Origin: an uncultured Eubacteriales bacterium
GTDB lineage: Bacteria > Bacillota > Clostridia > TANB77 > CAG-508
Assembly: GCA_905203305.1 (NCBI GenBank)
Contig: CAJKVH010000006.1
Location: 1-64,000 of the forward strand
Direction: 5' to 3'
Length of the DNA: 64,000 bases
Shown one piece after another: positions 1 to 8,640 of the stretch (within the stretch, counting starts at the first letter, position 1; each line of letters starts with the position of its first letter). The translations under genes and the position numbers were made by a program. A model generated the notes under the pieces. It was given only the letters and a program-made list of their open reading frames with translations, did no database searches and was not told the DNA's origin.

Positions 1-662
1 ATTATATAAATTTCATTTTTTATTTTTAAAATTTCTAAATAATTTTTTAAATCTATTTCTTTAAATTCATATTCATTTTTATTTCCAATAATATTTTTCA
101 AATTATTTAAAATCGTTGTTTTTCCAGCATCTTCAAGTCCTATAATTATTATTAACTTTTTTTCATTTTTTTTATTTATTATATTTTTTTGATATTTTAT
201 TAACTCTTCGTTTTTTTTATTTATTATATTTTTCAAATAATTTATTTCTTCTATTAATTTTTCATTATCATTTAATTTTATTTTTTCAATTTTTTCTATA
301 ATTAAATTTATATTTATTTCATCCTCAAAAAAAACATTTTTTATATTTTCTTTTTTTAATATTTTTTCTTTTTCTTCATTTTTATTTTCTAAAATAAAAA
401 ATAAATTAATTTTTTCATTTATAATTTTTATTTTTTTTATTAATTCAATTATATTTATTTCTCCTGATAATTTTTCATATAAAATTAAAATATCAATATT
501 TTTATTTTCTTCTAAAAATTCTAAAATTCCTTCTTTATAAAAAATATCATTTTCTATTACTTCAAATTTATTTTTTTCTTTTAAAATTTTATTTAAATTT
601 TCATTTCCTATTGCTGTTAATATTTTTATTTTTTTTTCATATTCTAGAACATTGTTCTCCAC
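1..662 (-). CDS. Receiver-like plus P-loop ATPase protein, partial at left edge
   Basis: The reading frame is open from a GTG start at 662 to the window edge (220 codons seen, C-terminus missing). A strong AGGGAGG ribosome binding site lies 7-8 bases before the GTG. The first 110 residues alternate beta strands and helices like a degenerate response-regulator receiver domain. A Lys/Glu/Asn-rich linker follows, then a Walker A loop GLEDAGKTT at about residues 175-183. This plan resembles TadZ/CpaE-type or other pilus-associated P-loop proteins, but I infer that from layout only. It is the last visible gene of a minus-strand operon with two VirB4-like genes, and extremely AT-rich (Lys, Asn, Ile dominate). 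Confidence 0.7.
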   Translation of the reverse strand, partial: MENNVLEYEKKIKILTAIGNENLNKILKEKNKFEVIENDIFYKEGILEFLEENKNIDILILYEKLSGEINIIELIKKIKIINEKINLFFILENKNEEKEKILKKENIKNVFFEDEININLIIEKIEKIKLNDNEKLIEEINYLKNIINKKNEELIKYQKNIINKKNEKKLIIIIGLEDAGKTTILNNLKNIIGNKNEYEFKEIDLKNYLEILKIKNEIYI

Positions 663-686
663 AACTTGTCCCTCCCTAGTTAATAA

Positions 687-2489
687 CTATTCTATAATTT
701 CCTTTTCACTTTCTGAACATTCAACTTTTAATAAAATATGATTATCTCCTATAAACATTAAGCTTTCTCCTCTTTTTAAAGATTTTATTTCTATTTTTTC
801 TTTTTCTGATAGATCAACATTTTCTGATAAAACTTTTATATTATTTTCTTCAAGTAAAAAAAATGATTTTATACTTGAATTACTTAAAATACTTCTCCCA
901 TAAATTCCATTTTCTAAACTAAATAAATCTGAAATATCTTGTGTAATTGCAACACCACTTCCTCCATATTTTCTTATTGTTTTAAATATTTTATATATAA
1001 ATGATGCTACTTCTTTATTTGAAGTTACTCCAATTAATCTCCATATTTCATCTAAATATATCGCCTTTTTATTTTTTCTATTTATTTTTATTTTGTCCCA
1101 AAATAATTCTGTAAAAATATACATTCCATATTTTAAATTTTCTTCGCCTAATTCATATACATCTGCAATAATTAATTTATTATTTAATTCAATATTAGTA
1201 TAATTATTAAAAAAGCTTAAAGATCCTTTTACAAAAGGTATTAACTTTATACTGAATTTTTTTGTTCTTTCATCATTTTTTAAAATATTATAAAAATCTT
1301 CTAATATTGGCATATATTTAGTTGATTTAAATTTTTTATTTATAATATTATTTTGAATATATAAACTTTCATCATTAAAATTTATATTTTTTAAATTATA
1401 TACTTCAATTATTTTTTCTTCCAAAATTGCTTTTTCTTCTTCATCTAAATTTCCAAAAATTAAATTAAAAAATCCAATTAATTTTGATATTTTTGTTGCT
1501 AAATATCCTTTTTCTCCATCTTCTAAAGATTCTTCTCGTATATCAAATACATTTATATATGTATTTGAGGAGGGACCAATTTTTATTTCTGTTCCATGTA
1601 ACGCTTTTGCCAAGTTCACATATTCTCTTTCTGGATCTATTACATATTGTTCTATCCCCATTAATCTATATCTTAAAATTAATAGTTTAGTATAAAAAGA
1701 TTTTCCAGCTCCAGATGTTCCAAATATACACATATTGGCATTTCTATATTTTTCAGTGTTATATCTATCGACAAAAATCAAAGAATTATTATAAATATTT
1801 TTTCCTATAAAAATTCCTTCTTCATCAAAAATGCTTGATGTTATAAATGGATAGGTTGCTAATATACCTGTTGTCAAAATATTTCTTTTTGCTGAATTTT
1901 TTATATCAATATCATTTTCCATTATTGGCAAGCAACTTCTAAAAACTTGTTCTTCCCTAAAATTTGCCCTCCTTGTTTGCATTCCTTTACTTTGCATTAT
2001 TCCTTCTATATTGTTTAAATTATATTTTAATTCTTTTATATCATCTGAAAATATTTCAACATAAATATATAAAAAATATAAATCTTCATTATTTACTTGC
2101 ATTTCTTTTCTTATATATCTTGCATCATTGTACGTATATATTGCTATATCTATATCTTCTCTATTCTTGTTTTTATCTTGAATATCTACTCCAACATTTC
2201 CAATATGATAAGTTAAATCTTTTATTGTTTTATATTGATCTTGTTTTTCATAAAATATAGATATATTCATATTTATGTTAGTTTCCAAAAGTGATTTTAA
2301 TAAAATTTCATTTTGTTCTCTATAATAATTTACAACAATTAATCCACTATAAAATAAATTATCTATTTCTAAATATTTTGGATTTTTCATATTAATATAA
2401 GAAGGTGCAATTTCGTCATTTATATTTACAGTTCCTCCATAAAAGTCCTGATCATAAGTTTTATTTTTTTTATTAAATTTTTTTAAAAT
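687..2489 (-). CDS. VirB4/TraC-type secretion ATPase, second copy, probable ATT start
   Basis: This is a hexameric ATPase that would power a type IV secretion or pilus machine at the inner face of the membrane. Walker A (GTSGAGKS) is near residue 224 counted from the internal ATG at 2390, Walker B (IYLDEIWRL) near 445, and a TQD motif follows. The internal ATG at 2390 has no ribosome binding site, but the frame stays open upstream. AGGAG at 2496-2500 sits 6 bases before an ATT at 2489. The extra 33 residues contain INDEIAPSYIN, which aligns with KEIIAPAGIDA in the VirB4 at 28821. I therefore extend the gene to a non-canonical ATT start. The conservative call is 687-2390. It starts 19 bases after the stop of the split N-terminal partner. 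Confidence 0.8.
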   Translation of the reverse strand: MLKKFNKKNKTYDQDFYGGTVNINDEIAPSYINMKNPKYLEIDNLFYSGLIVVNYYREQNEILLKSLLETNINMNISIFYEKQDQYKTIKDLTYHIGNVGVDIQDKNKNREDIDIAIYTYNDARYIRKEMQVNNEDLYFLYIYVEIFSDDIKELKYNLNNIEGIMQSKGMQTRRANFREEQVFRSCLPIMENDIDIKNSAKRNILTTGILATYPFITSSIFDEEGIFIGKNIYNNSLIFVDRYNTEKYRNANMCIFGTSGAGKSFYTKLLILRYRLMGIEQYVIDPEREYVNLAKALHGTEIKIGPSSNTYINVFDIREESLEDGEKGYLATKISKLIGFFNLIFGNLDEEEKAILEEKIIEVYNLKNINFNDESLYIQNNIINKKFKSTKYMPILEDFYNILKNDERTKKFSIKLIPFVKGSLSFFNNYTNIELNNKLIIADVYELGEENLKYGMYIFTELFWDKIKINRKNKKAIYLDEIWRLIGVTSNKEVASFIYKIFKTIRKYGGSGVAITQDISDLFSLENGIYGRSILSNSSIKSFFLLEENNIKVLSENVDLSEKEKIEIKSLKRGESLMFIGDNHILLKVECSESEKEIIE

Positions 2490-2508
2490 TATTTTCTCCT
2501 TTCTTTAT

Positions 2509-3063
2509 TTAAGTTAAATAAATTCTTGAATTTAAAAATAAATTAAATAATTCTTTTATTTCTTTTTTTGAATTAATATCTTGAACTATGTTTCCACATC
2601 TGAATAGACATTCTTTTATTTTAAAGTATTTTTCATTTAAATTTTGAAAAATATTATTTTCATTTTGATTTTTTTCTTCTTCTGAAATAATAATATAAAA
2701 ATTTTTACTTGATGAATTTTTTATAGAATTAAAATTTTGAATAAATTCAAAATAGTTTTCAGCTATTTCATTTAAATATTTTTTATTTTCTTGTTTTAAA
2801 TTTTCTTTTATAATTTGAATATTTTTAGTTAAATTTTCTTTACAACTTTGAATTAATATTTGAATATCAAAATTACATGTTTTTAAAAATATTTTATAAG
2901 AATTTAAAATTGCTTCTTTTTCTAAATTAGATTTTAAATTAAAATTTATTGGATAAATCTTTATTATTTTTATAAATTTATTTTCTTTAAATTTAATTAT
3001 TCCATTTTCATATATTTTTTCTATTGCAATCCAATTTTGCGTTGAATTTATTTTTTCTGACAT
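2509..3063 (-). CDS. VirB4 N-terminal-domain protein (split partner)
   Basis: This 184-residue protein resembles the separate N-terminal module of Gram-positive VirB4/TraC systems. It has an IKFKENKFIKIIKI segment, then a conserved strand FDIQILIQSCKEN, a coiled region and a FYIIIS strand. The homologous gene in the main locus (27653) has the matching segments VQLYIQTRTINLER and YYVIIPCYQ, but also has an N-terminal membrane helix and a charged tail that are absent here. AAGGAGG lies 6 bases before the ATG. It is the first gene of the left-edge operon, directly behind a consensus promoter. The function is inferred from the layout with the ATPase that follows. Confidence 0.65.
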   Translation of the reverse strand: MSEKINSTQNWIAIEKIYENGIIKFKENKFIKIIKIYPINFNLKSNLEKEAILNSYKIFLKTCNFDIQILIQSCKENLTKNIQIIKENLKQENKKYLNEIAENYFEFIQNFNSIKNSSSKNFYIIISEEEKNQNENNIFQNLNEKYFKIKECLFRCGNIVQDINSKKEIKELFNLFLNSRIYLT

Positions 3064-3081
3064 TTTTCCTCCTTCAAAATT

Positions 3082-3109
3082 ATTATATTACAAAATTCAT
3101 AAAAGTCAA
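3082..3109 (-). promoter_or_regulatory. Sigma-A promoter of the left-edge secretion-like operon
   Basis: On the minus strand, TTGACT (3109-3104) and TATAAT (3087-3082) are separated by 16 bases, 19 bases ahead of the first ATG. Two Spo0A-type boxes lie just upstream of the -35. Confidence 0.8.
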
Positions 3110-3118
3110 GAAAAATCG

Positions 3119-3135
3119 TTCGTCAAAATTCGACA
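3119..3135 (-). promoter_or_regulatory. Tandem Spo0A-type boxes
   Basis: The minus strand reads TGTCGAA (3135-3129) then TGACGAA (3125-3119), two matches to TGNCGAA in direct repeat with a 10-base period. They end 10 bases before the -35, an arrangement typical of Spo0A-activated promoters. Binding is inferred. Confidence 0.55.
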
Positions 3136-3566
3136 TAAATTTTTTTTAAATTTTATGTATATATTTTTTATTTTTGCTTATAATATATTTAGTAAGGTTA
3201 ATAACAGTTATTCAAAGAAAGTTATTAGATTGAATATATTTAGTTTAATAATTTTTGATCAAAGATATATATTAGTTTTTATTGGATTAATATATGTCGG
3301 CGATAAGTTTATATTGTTTGCAGAAAAGCTTAAGTTTTTTAGGTTCCAATGTAGGCACTATATACGAGATAAGATTATTTTTATATTTCTTAATGGTCTT
3401 TATTAGTCCTGTTCTAGGATGAATTAGGTTATTAAAAGTGTATTCTTAGTCGAGCAACTGATTTATATTTTTGGTTTATAGCTTATTTATATAGTAATAT
3501 ATATTAGGTTAAACAATTAGATTTATAGGTTTTAGCAAAGATTGTTATTAGCTTTGCTGCAAGATA
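3136..3566. other. 430-base stretch without a convincing gene
   Basis: The only ORF of note (3155-3406, plus) has no ribosome binding site and an unremarkable sequence, so I do not call it. The composition is less extreme than in the left-edge operon, with stretches such as GGTTCCAATGTAGGCAC and a small hairpin AGCAAAG/CTTTGCT at 3534-3558. The stretch ends at a bidirectional terminator. It could hold a structured RNA read on the plus strand (TATAAT at 3180-3185, no clear -35), but I recognise no family. Confidence 0.35.
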
Positions 3567-3597
3567 AAAAGCATATCGTTTAATTCGATATGCTTTT
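3567..3597. terminator. Bidirectional terminator after gyrB
   Basis: A 12-bp perfect stem AAAAGCATATCG / CGATATGCTTTT with a 7-base loop, 22 bases beyond the gyrB stop. Its A and T runs work in both directions. Confidence 0.85.
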
Positions 3598-3618
3598 ATC
3601 TTATTATCTTATAAAATA

Positions 3619-5547
3619 TTATACATCTAAATTTGTTACTTTACTTGCATTTTTTTCTATAAATTCTCTTCTTGGAGCAACTTCATCTCCCATAAGAATA
3701 GAAAATGTTTCATCAGCTTTTATAGCATCATCCATTGTAACTTTAATTAAAGTTCTTGTTTCAGGGTTCATTGTAGTTTCCCATAATTGCTCTGGATTCA
3801 TTTCCCCTAAACCTTTATATCTTTGAAGTCCAAGTTGTTCTCTTGCAATTCCTTTTTCTTCAAGATCTTTATATGCCTTTTCTAAATCTTCATCTGTATA
3901 ACAGTAAACATCTTCCATACCTTTTTTAGACAATTTATATAATGGTGGTTGAGCCAAATATACATTTCCATTATCTATCAAAGGTCTCATATATCTAAAG
4001 AAGAATGTTAATAAAAGAGTTCTAATATGTGCACCATCAACATCAGCATCAGCCATTATTATAATTTTTCCATATCTAATTTTTGTAATATCAAATTCTG
4101 CTCCAATACCTGCACCAACTGCAATTATTACTGGATTTAATTTATCATTTCCATAAATCTTATCAGCTCTTGCTTTTTCAACGTTTAGCATTTTTCCCCA
4201 TAAAGGTAAAATTGCTTGATATCTTCTATCTCTTCCTTGTTTTGCACTACCTCCAGCAGAATCTCCTTCGACTATATATACTTCGCACTCTTCTGCAACT
4301 TTGCTACTACAATCTGCAAGTTTTCCCGGCAAAGTAGTTGTTTCTAAAGCTGATTTTCTTCTTACTAGTTCCCTAGCTTTTCTTGCAGCTTCCCTAGCTC
4401 TTGATGCACTCATACATTTTTCTAATATTGATTTTGCAACAGCTGGATTTTCTTCTAAGAAATTTGATAAAGCTTCATTTACCATACTCATAACAACACC
4501 AGTTACTTCACTATTTCCAAGTTTTGTTTTTGTTTGTCCTTCAAACTGAGCTTCTTTTACTTTTACAGAAATTACAGCAGTAATTCCCTCTCTTATATCT
4601 TCACCTTGTAAATTTGGTTCTTTATCTTTTAATATATTATGACTTCTTGCATAGTCATTAAATACCTTTGTTAATGATCTTTTAAAACCTTCTAAGTGTG
4701 TTCCTCCTTCTACAGTATTAATGTTGTTTGCAAAAGTATAAATATTTTCAGAATAACTTGTTGTATATTGAATTGCAATTTCTACTGGAACTTCACCATC
4801 TTTTTCAATATATATAGGTTTTGCATTAATTTTTTCTTTGTTCTTATTTAAAAATTCAACAAATGAAATTAATCCACCTTCAAAACAAAATTCTGATCTT
4901 CTAATATCTTCTCCTCTTTGATCTTCTATATTTATTTTTAATCCTTTAGTTAAAAAAGCTATTTCTCTAAACCTTGTTTCTAGAGTATCAAAATTATATT
5001 CTGTAGTTTCAAAAATTGTATTATCAGCTAAAAATCTTACTTTTGTTCCTGTTTCTTTTGTATCTCCAATTTTTTTAATTGGTTCAACAGTTTTTCCTCT
5101 TTCAAATCTCATTTTATAAATTCCGCCATCTCTTTTTACAGTTACTTCTGTCCATTCTGAAAGAGCATTAACTACAGATGCACCAACACCATGAAGTCCC
5201 CCAGCTACTTTATAACCACTATCTCCACCAAATTTTCCACCTGCATGAAGAACAGTATAAACTGTTTCTAATGTAGAAAGTTTTGTTTTAGGATGAATTT
5301 CTACTGGAATTCCTCTACCATTATCAGTTACACATATTATATTTCCTTTTTCAATTACTATATCTATTTCAGTACAATATCCAGCTAAAGCTTCATCAAC
5401 ACAGTTATCAACTATTTCATATACTAAATGATGAAGACCTCTAACAGATGTACTTCCAATATACATACCAGGTCTTTTTCTTACGGGTTCAAGTCCTTCA
5501 AGAACTTGTATCTGTTCAGCACCATATTCGTGTTCATATTTTTCCAT
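3619..5547 (-). CDS. gyrB: DNA gyrase subunit B
   Basis: GyrB is the ATPase and Toprim subunit of the topoisomerase that introduces negative supercoils. The 642 residues match the short gyrase B form. The GHKL ATPase domain has VDNCVDEALAG, DNGRGIP and GGLHGVGASVVNALS in the first 130 residues. The Toprim motif EGDSAGGSAKQGRDR is near residue 430 with the DADVDGAHI motif after it, and the tail has QRYKGLGEMNP. An AAGGGAAGG site precedes the ATG at 5547. It follows recF at 75 bases in the usual dnaA-dnaN-recF-gyrB order. gyrA does not follow. The terminator and a secretion-like operon come next instead. Confidence 0.98.
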   Translation of the reverse strand: MEKYEHEYGAEQIQVLEGLEPVRKRPGMYIGSTSVRGLHHLVYEIVDNCVDEALAGYCTEIDIVIEKGNIICVTDNGRGIPVEIHPKTKLSTLETVYTVLHAGGKFGGDSGYKVAGGLHGVGASVVNALSEWTEVTVKRDGGIYKMRFERGKTVEPIKKIGDTKETGTKVRFLADNTIFETTEYNFDTLETRFREIAFLTKGLKINIEDQRGEDIRRSEFCFEGGLISFVEFLNKNKEKINAKPIYIEKDGEVPVEIAIQYTTSYSENIYTFANNINTVEGGTHLEGFKRSLTKVFNDYARSHNILKDKEPNLQGEDIREGITAVISVKVKEAQFEGQTKTKLGNSEVTGVVMSMVNEALSNFLEENPAVAKSILEKCMSASRAREAARKARELVRRKSALETTTLPGKLADCSSKVAEECEVYIVEGDSAGGSAKQGRDRRYQAILPLWGKMLNVEKARADKIYGNDKLNPVIIAVGAGIGAEFDITKIRYGKIIIMADADVDGAHIRTLLLTFFFRYMRPLIDNGNVYLAQPPLYKLSKKGMEDVYCYTDEDLEKAYKDLEEKGIAREQLGLQRYKGLGEMNPEQLWETTMNPETRTLIKVTMDDAIKADETFSILMGDEVAPRREFIEKNASKVTNLDV

Positions 5548-5622
5548 TATTTTGTCCTTCCCTTCTTCGATTATTTACAGTATATATAATAATTGTAAAT
5601 TTAAGATTTGTCAAATACTTTT

Positions 5623-6696
5623 TTATTTCTCTTTATAAACCATTCCATTATTTACTCTAAAAACTTTTGCATCAATATCCTTTAATAATAAATTATCCGT
5701 ACATGTTATAATGACTTGTGTATCTTTGATATTTTCCATAAAATTATTTCTTCTTTTTTCATCTAGTTCTGACATAAAATCATCTAATAGCAAAATTGGA
5801 TTTTCTCCAATTTCATCATTTATTACCTGAAGTTCAGCAATTTTTAATGATAAAACTGCAGTTCTATGTTGACCTTGAGATCCATAAACATTTACTAAAA
5901 TATCATTTATAAAAATTTGAAAATCTTCTCTATGTATTCCTCTTGTTGTATATCCTTTTATTATATCTAATTTTCTTCTTTCTTTTAAAATTTCTTTATA
6001 TTTATTTTTATCTAAACAATCACTAATATATTTTATTTCTAATTCTTCTTTATCTCCTGTTATATTTTTATGAATTATTTTTATTTTTTCTTTTATTTTT
6101 TCTATAAATTCGTTTCTATAATTAGAAATAATATTTCCATATTTAATTAATTGTTCATCCCATAGTTCTAATAAATTCTCATCTAAATTTTGTACTTTTA
6201 ATTTTTTTAAATAATTATTTCTTTCATCTAAAGCCTTTTTATATAAATTAATTGCATACATATAATTCGGTCTTAATTGACTTATCATAATATCTAAAAA
6301 TTTTCTCCTATTTTGAGGTCCGCCTTTTAAAATATTTATATCATCTGGAGTAAAAATAACTGTATTTATATTTCCTAATAAATCACTTAATTTTTTTATT
6401 TTTATTTTATTAACATTTATATTTTTTTTCTTACCAATATTAATTACTATATTACCATCTCTATCTGATTTATTAAAATAAACTTCTATATTTGCATATT
6501 CTTCACCAAATTTTATCATCTCGCTATCTTTAGAAGATCTGAAAGATTTTCCTATACTTGATAAAAAAATAGCTTCAATTATATTTGTTTTTCCTTGTGC
6601 ATTTTCTCCATAAAATATATTTATATTTTTATTTAAATTTATATCTAAAGATTTATAATTTCTAAAATTATTCATTTTTATTTTTTCAATCCACAT
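5623..6696 (-). CDS. recF: DNA replication and repair ATPase RecF
   Basis: RecF is an SMC-like ATPase that loads RecA at gapped DNA with RecO and RecR. The 357-residue protein begins with the family pattern KMNNFRNYKSLDI and Walker A GENAQGKTN near residue 35. It has a coiled middle and ends with the ABC signature YGSQGQHRTAVLSLK and Walker B PILLLDDFMSELD. GGAGATAA precedes the ATG. The small S4-domain gene often found between dnaN and recF is missing. In its place is a 470-base AT-rich region with DnaA boxes. Probably co-transcribed with gyrB. Confidence 0.97.
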   Translation of the reverse strand: MWIEKIKMNNFRNYKSLDINLNKNINIFYGENAQGKTNIIEAIFLSSIGKSFRSSKDSEMIKFGEEYANIEVYFNKSDRDGNIVINIGKKKNINVNKIKIKKLSDLLGNINTVIFTPDDINILKGGPQNRRKFLDIMISQLRPNYMYAINLYKKALDERNNYLKKLKVQNLDENLLELWDEQLIKYGNIISNYRNEFIEKIKEKIKIIHKNITGDKEELEIKYISDCLDKNKYKEILKERRKLDIIKGYTTRGIHREDFQIFINDILVNVYGSQGQHRTAVLSLKIAELQVINDEIGENPILLLDDFMSELDEKRRNNFMENIKDTQVIITCTDNLLLKDIDAKVFRVNNGMVYKEK

Positions 6697-7139
6697 ATTT
6701 ATCTCCGTGTCTTTTATTTTATTTTTCTTTTTTATTCTTTTTTTTTCTAATTTATTCTATTTTTTACTATTTTTTTCTTTTTTTAGATTTATTTTTATAT
6801 TTTATTATTAGATTTTATATTTTTCATATTTTTTTATACGCTATATAAAATTATTTAAAATTATATATAATTATTTCAGGCTATTTGCTTATATTTTTCT
6901 TTTTATTTCTTTTTTTTACTTTTTTTATCTTTTTTTTGCTTTTTTTTACATTTTATTTTTTATTTATTTTCGATTATTTTATATTAATTTTTTATAATAA
7001 AATTAATTGTAAAAAATATAAAAATCGCTTATTTTTGATTCTCGCGAGCCGTTTTTTTTGAAAAACAGCTAAAAATAAAGAAAAAATCATATTATCCACA
7101 AATTGTTATAAATTTGTGGATAACTTTTTCATAAAATAA
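6697..7139. other. Very AT-rich intergenic region with two convergent DnaA boxes
   Basis: Between recF and dnaN there is no gene. TTATCCACA at 7092-7100 and its inverted copy TGTGGATAA at 7115-7123 are perfect DnaA boxes 14 bases apart. Next to them, 6713-7020 is almost pure A/T with repeated poly-T and poly-A runs. It could serve as a second DnaA-binding or unwinding region, or as a DnaA-dependent regulator of recF-gyrB. Confidence 0.6.
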
Positions 7140-7162
7140 GGCAAGAGATTTTTTCTCTTACC
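7140..7162 (-). terminator. Terminator after dnaN
   Basis: A hairpin GGTAAGAGA / TCTCTTGCC with a 5-base A-rich loop on the minus strand, directly after the dnaN stop, followed by TTATTTTA. The opposite strand has a T run too, so it may be bidirectional. Confidence 0.7.
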
Positions 7163-7165
7163 TTT

Positions 7166-8284
7166 TTATTCACCTTTTAATCTAATTGGTAATATCATAT
7201 AAACATAATCATTATTTTCAACAGATTTTATCAAACATGGTGAAACATTTGTACCAAATTCAACAAATATTTCTTCTTCATCAATAGCTTTTAAACTATC
7301 TAAAAAGTATTTTGGATTAAATCCAACTTCCAAATTTTTACCTTCTGTAGAAATAAATACTTCTTCTTTTGCATCACCTGTTTGATTTGTACATAAAATT
7401 GTTAATTTTCCAATATCAACAGTTACTTTAACCGGATATTTTTTTTCTTTTTCAATACTTGATGAAGAAATTAAACTAATTCTTTCAAAACTATTTTGTA
7501 AAGATTCTTTTTCAACTCTGATTCTTGTTTGCCAAGAATTTGGAATTACAGTTGAATAATTTAAAAATTCTCCATCTAAAATTCTAGTTACAATTTTGCA
7601 GTTTTCCATTTCAAATACTGCTTGATTTTTTGAAACTCCAATTTTTATTGGTTCAAACGAATCTGTTAAAATCTTATTAACTTCATTTAATGTCTTTGCA
7701 GGAATAACTGCTTTAAAGTCATTTACAGGAACAGGTATATTTATAGTTCTTAAAGCTAATCTAAAACCATCAATAGCAACAACATTTAATTTGTTGTTCT
7801 TTATTTCGAACAAACATCCAGTAAAAATTGGTCTATTTTCCTCAGTACTTACAGCAAATATTGTTTTTCTAATCATATTTTTTAGAGCACTTTGTTCTAA
7901 ACTAATTGAATTTTCTATTTCTATTTTTGGTAATTCCGGAAATTCATCTGGATTCATTGTTGCTAATTTATATAATGATCCTTCACATTCAATCGTTAAT
8001 AAATTATTTTCATTTACACTTATATTGATTTCTGTATCAGGCAACTTTCTAATTATTTCTGTAAACATCATTGCATTAACAACTGTACTTCCTTGTTCTT
8101 GTACTTCACATTTCATCATATATTCAATACCTAATTCTAAATCATAGGTTGTTAACTTTATCTCATTATCATTTGTTTGAATTAATATACCTTCTAATAT
8201 AGGCATAGTTGTTTTGGAAGCTACTCCTTTTACTACGGAATTAAGAGCTTTTATAATTTTGTCTTTATAACAAACAAATTTCAT
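7166..8284 (-). CDS. dnaN: DNA polymerase III beta subunit (sliding clamp)
   Basis: DnaN forms the ring clamp that tethers the replicative polymerase to DNA. The 372-residue length and three repeated clamp domains fit the family. Recognisable segments are VVKGVASKTTMPILEGI near the start, NRPIFTGCLFE in the middle and the C-terminal LPIRL. AAAGGATGATTGATTAATG at the start provides the ribosome binding site. It lies immediately downstream of the dnaN-dnaA origin region and has its own terminator. Confidence 0.98.
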   Translation of the reverse strand: MKFVCYKDKIIKALNSVVKGVASKTTMPILEGILIQTNDNEIKLTTYDLELGIEYMMKCEVQEQGSTVVNAMMFTEIIRKLPDTEINISVNENNLLTIECEGSLYKLATMNPDEFPELPKIEIENSISLEQSALKNMIRKTIFAVSTEENRPIFTGCLFEIKNNKLNVVAIDGFRLALRTINIPVPVNDFKAVIPAKTLNEVNKILTDSFEPIKIGVSKNQAVFEMENCKIVTRILDGEFLNYSTVIPNSWQTRIRVEKESLQNSFERISLISSSSIEKEKKYPVKVTVDIGKLTILCTNQTGDAKEEVFISTEGKNLEVGFNPKYFLDSLKAIDEEEIFVEFGTNVSPCLIKSVENNDYVYMILPIRLKGE

Positions 8285-8640
8285 TAATCAATCATCCTTT
8301 CTTTTTGGCATATTTATTTATAATATTAATATAATATATATAGTAGTAGTAGTAGTAGGTGTTGTGGAAACTGTGGAAAACTATGTGGAAACTTTGTGTC
8401 CGTAGAGAAAAAGATATGGATAATTCTGTGGAAAACATGGGGTAGTTATCCACAGTATTCACATTTGAATGTGGAAAAGTTGTTATCCACACCTTATCAA
8501 CACGTTATCCACAAATGGTATGTGGATAACCAATCTAGCTCTTCCGTAGGAAGAATAAGAAATACTTAACTACGAACGAAAATTTTTCCAAACATAAATT
8601 TTAAAAATCTATGTCAAAATATATAAATAATAATTAATTT
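8285..8640. other. oriC: Replication origin (oriC) with DnaA boxes and DnaA-trios
   Basis: From left to right: an A/T-only stretch at 8311-8340 (likely unwinding element), six tandem TAG triplets at 8341-8358 matching DnaA-trios, then DnaA-box-like TGTGGAAAC (8363-8371), TGTGGAAAA (8372-8380) and TGTGGAAAC (8384-8392). Further on are perfect or near-perfect boxes: 8446-8454, 8483-8491, 8494-8502 (TTATCAACA), 8505-8513, and inverted 8521-8529. The middle three start exactly 11 bases apart. The order AT region, trios, boxes matches the unwinding module known from Bacillus. Confidence 0.9.

Noticed and set aside
3155..3406. Plus-strand ORF of 83 codons
   Set aside because: No ribosome binding site, no recognisable domain, and A/T-rich DNA gives such ORFs by chance.
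8292..8492. Minus-strand ORF of 66 codons in the dnaN-dnaA gap
   Set aside because: It consists of DnaA boxes and the TAG repeat read as protein, so it is origin sequence.
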